From assembly GCF_017302985.1 (NCBI RefSeq), contig NZ_JAFIMU010000008.1, positions 62,001-126,000 of the forward strand: a stretch of DNA of 64,000 nt, written 5' to 3'. The notes under the pieces are model-generated. The model was not told where the DNA came from and ran no database searches. It worked only from the letters and a program-made list of their open reading frames with translations. The first letter of the stretch is position 1, and every line of letters starts with the position of its first letter. Shown here in pieces: positions 61,928-64,000 of the stretch. Position numbers and translations under genes: made by a program. Source of the stretch: Corallococcus macrosporus. Lineage in GTDB: Bacteria > Myxococcota > Myxococcia > Myxococcales > Myxococcaceae.

Positions 61928-62192
61928 CCGGTACATCCTCCGTGTTCGGGATGGAGCCGGACGGAAGCAAGCCGCGAGTGCCGTTAGAAGCCACCCTCCG
62001 CCCGCGCGCGCCGCCATTCGACAGACAGCCGCTCTGAGCGACCGGTCGCGAACAGCCACCCCACCCCACGGGGAGGCAACCGCGATCCCTACATTAGCAA
62101 GACGGCCCGAAAATCCAACGGGTTGACCCGGCGGGGACCAGCGTTCACCTTGCACGGCCACCCAAACGCCCAAGGGCGGAAAGGAAGCCATC

Positions 62193-64000
62193 ATGGCCGG
62201 CCAGGAGCTGTCGCCCGAGGCGCTCGCGCTCATCGCCGAGGAAGAGGCCCTGCTGTCCCGCGTCCAGCAGGCGCTGTCCGAGGCGCGCCGTCAGGCCGCG
62301 GAGCGCACGCTGGACACCCAGGGGCTCATGGCCCAGCTCCAGGTCCTGCGCGACGACGCCACCACCGCGCACGCCGCGGACCTGCCGCATGTCTTCACGC
62401 AGATGAACGAGGTGCGCTCCATGCTGGAGCGGCAGGAGACCGTGCCGCTGCCGGACGCGAACGCCCCCTATTTCGCGCACCTGCGCCTGTCCAGCGCCAC
62501 GGGCGCGCGCGACTACCTGCTCGGCCGCACCAGCTTCGCCAACCTCGCCGCCGGCGTGCGCGTCATCGACTGGCGCTTCGCCCCCGTCGCGCGCGTCTTC
62601 TACAACTACGAGGAGGGCGACGCGTTCGAGGAGTACTTCGGCGACCGGCTCTCCGAGGGCGAGGTGGAGGCGCGCCGGCTGGTCATCATCGAGAAGGGCG
62701 TCCTCACCCGCATCAGCACCGGCCCGCACCTGCTCCAGCGCGACGCCCAGGGCCGCTGGCACGCGAGAGGACGCGACGCGGCCTCCGTGCTCGCGGGCGG
62801 CAGCGGCACCGCCGCGCGTCCGGGCTTGCTGGGCGTGGGCCGCGGCACCACGCGCGTCGAGGATGCCTTTGGCGTCACGGCGCTCCTGGACGCGGAGCAG
62901 TACGCCGCCGTCAGCACCGGCCCGGAGCAGCCGCTGCTGGTGCTGGGCAGCGCGGGCAGCGGCAAGACGACGGTGGCGCTGCACCGGCTGGCCAAGGTCG
63001 TCTTCGACGACGCGAAGGCGTACCCGCAGGCGCGCACCAAGGTCGTCGTCCCGGAGGCGGGCCTGGCCCGGCTCACGCGCCGGCTCCTGGAGCCGCTGGG
63101 CCTGGGCAAGGTGTCCGTGGAGACGCTGGAGTCCTGGTCGCTCGCCACCGCGCGCTCCGCCTTCAGCCTGCCGGGCATCAAGCTCTCCCCGGAGACGCCC
63201 GCGCTCGTGTCGCGCTTCAAGCGCCACCCCGCCCTGCGCCGCGCGCTGGCGGACCGGGTGCCCGTGTTCAAGGGCAAGGCCCTGCCGCCCACGCTGGACC
63301 GGCTGCGCCTCAAGCTGGCGGACGCGTACCTGGACCGCGCCTTCCTGGAGGCCGTGGTGGCGGACGCGAAGGGCGAGCTGCCGCGCACCGTGGTGGCGGA
63401 GGTGATGGAGCACACGAAGCAGCAGACCGCCACGCCGCTGGCGCGCCAGTACAAGGGCTACGACGCGGACAGCCTCATCACCGTGGACGGGCGCGCCATC
63501 GAAGCGGACACACCCGACGCGCTCGCGGGCACGGTGGACCCGGACGACCTGCCCATCCTCATGTTCCTCAAGGCGCAGCGGGGCGCGCTGGGCGCGGAGC
63601 GGCTGGCCCACGTGGTGCTGGACGAGGCGGAGGACTTCTCCCTCTTCGAGCTCTTCGTCGTCAGCCAGCTGCTCGGCGACAGCCGCAGCTGCACACTGGC
63701 GGGGGACGAGGTGCAGCAGACGACGGCGGGCTTCGCCGGCTGGGACGCCGCCCTGGAGGAGCTGGGCATCCGCGACGCCGCCACCTGCCGGCTCCAGGTG
63801 TCCTACCGCTGCCCGCGCCCGGTGGTGGAGCTGGCGCAGCACGTGCTGGGCACCCAGTCCCCGGCCAACGCCGCCCGCGCCGGCCGCGAGGGCGCACCGG
63901 TGGGCTTCCACCACTTCCCCGACGAGGCCCAGGCGTGGCTGTTCCTGGGGGACGCCCTGCGCGACCTGGTGCTGCGCGAGCCGCACGCGTCGGTGGGCGT
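62193..64000 (+). CDS. HelD-like UvrD-family helicase, 3' end cut by the window
   Basis: At least 602 aa; the frame runs off the right edge. ATG at 62193 after AAGGAAG. N-terminal coiled coil (about residues 5-75: ALIAEEEALLSRVQQALSEARRQAAERTL), then the HelD signature region RTSFANLAAGVRVIDWRFAPVARVFYNYEEG (compare the VVDWRAP(V)A motif), Walker A GSAGSGKT at about residue 252 and a Walker B/DEAE-like VVLDEAEDF near residue 475, and a motif III/IV-type LAGDEVQQT. HelD proteins recycle stalled RNA polymerase rather than unwinding DNA in a general way. The minus-strand frame opposite is an artefact. Confidence 0.85.
   Translation, partial: MAGQELSPEALALIAEEEALLSRVQQALSEARRQAAERTLDTQGLMAQLQVLRDDATTAHAADLPHVFTQMNEVRSMLERQETVPLPDANAPYFAHLRLSSATGARDYLLGRTSFANLAAGVRVIDWRFAPVARVFYNYEEGDAFEEYFGDRLSEGEVEARRLVIIEKGVLTRISTGPHLLQRDAQGRWHARGRDAASVLAGGSGTAARPGLLGVGRGTTRVEDAFGVTALLDAEQYAAVSTGPEQPLLVLGSAGSGKTTVALHRLAKVVFDDAKAYPQARTKVVVPEAGLARLTRRLLEPLGLGKVSVETLESWSLATARSAFSLPGIKLSPETPALVSRFKRHPALRRALADRVPVFKGKALPPTLDRLRLKLADAYLDRAFLEAVVADAKGELPRTVVAEVMEHTKQQTATPLARQYKGYDADSLITVDGRAIEADTPDALAGTVDPDDLPILMFLKAQRGALGAERLAHVVLDEAEDFSLFELFVVSQLLGDSRSCTLAGDEVQQTTAGFAGWDAALEELGIRDAATCRLQVSYRCPRPVVELAQHVLGTQSPANAARAGREGAPVGFHHFPDEAQAWLFLGDALRDLVLREPHASVG

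Noticed and set aside
62145-63986. 613-codon minus-strand frame at the right edge
   Set aside because: The plus strand encodes a HelD-like helicase with motifs; that frame lacks a stop inside the window, so the antisense one only looks dominant.

Overview
The window is GC-rich (roughly 70 %) chromosomal DNA that reads like a myxobacterium of the Myxococcus/Corallococcus type. I base this on the many predicted lipoproteins, a MYXO-CTERM-like C-terminal anchor, very long low-homology secreted proteins, a lipoprotein with tandem STNGL repeats, and secreted polysaccharide-degrading enzymes next to beta-oxidation genes. No complete mobile element, rRNA operon or CRISPR array is visible. Both ends cut genes: a fatty acid desaturase at the left edge and a HelD-like helicase at the right edge.

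Layout. 1-7.7 kb: desaturase (partial), secreted beta-helix lipoprotein, a DHCR24-like FAD oxidoreductase, an unknown Gln/Ser-rich protein and a leucine-rich-repeat protein. 7.8-22.7 kb: two paralogous giant lipoproteins (about 1,300 aa each), with identical leaders and near-identical terminators. They flank a small two-gene cassette (DUF2158 plus a second small protein), the C-terminal remnant of an acyl-CoA dehydrogenase, a thiolase/FadJ beta-oxidation operon, an STNGL-repeat lipoprotein and an AurF-like diiron protein. 22.7-26.5 kb: lipoprotein, LytTR response regulator and a BTAD/AAA-type activator that overlaps the LytTR gene tail to tail. 26.7-38.3 kb: a surface protein with a DUF4091-like domain, a small lipoprotein, an HExxH protein, then an envelope module (AsmA/YdbH-like protein, YdbL-like lipoprotein, beta-propeller/TPR protein) and an LTxxQ periplasmic protein.

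38.4-45.5 kb: tRNA-Val and tRNA-Asp with their own promoter and terminator, followed by accessory-looking genes of lower GC: an HExxH protein with a tiny overlapping upstream ORF, a lipoprotein, and an SH3/glycine-zipper protein with a small membrane protein behind it. 45.4-48.9 kb: a sterol-desaturase-family enzyme divergent from a Crp/Fnr regulator with an FNR-like palindrome between them, a DoxX-like protein, and an effector-like protein with NLS-like basic motifs. 48.9-52.4 kb: a pectin-degradation group (GH43 arabinanase, PL10 pectate lyase) enclosing a gene for a secreted defensin-like six-cysteine peptide, which is the most striking find. 52.4-64 kb: glycosyltransferase-39-like membrane protein, Nudix hydrolase, DUF2780-like protein, unknown protein, acyl-CoA dehydrogenase, a protein of stacked carboxypeptidase-regulatory-like domains plus PDZ, an outer-membrane beta-barrel candidate and the HelD-like ATPase.

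Most of the window is single genes or two- to three-gene operons. The clearest functional units are the fad operon, the YdbH/YdbL-like envelope module, the pectin/defensin group and the pair of giant lipoproteins. All family assignments come from reading motifs by eye; no database search was possible.
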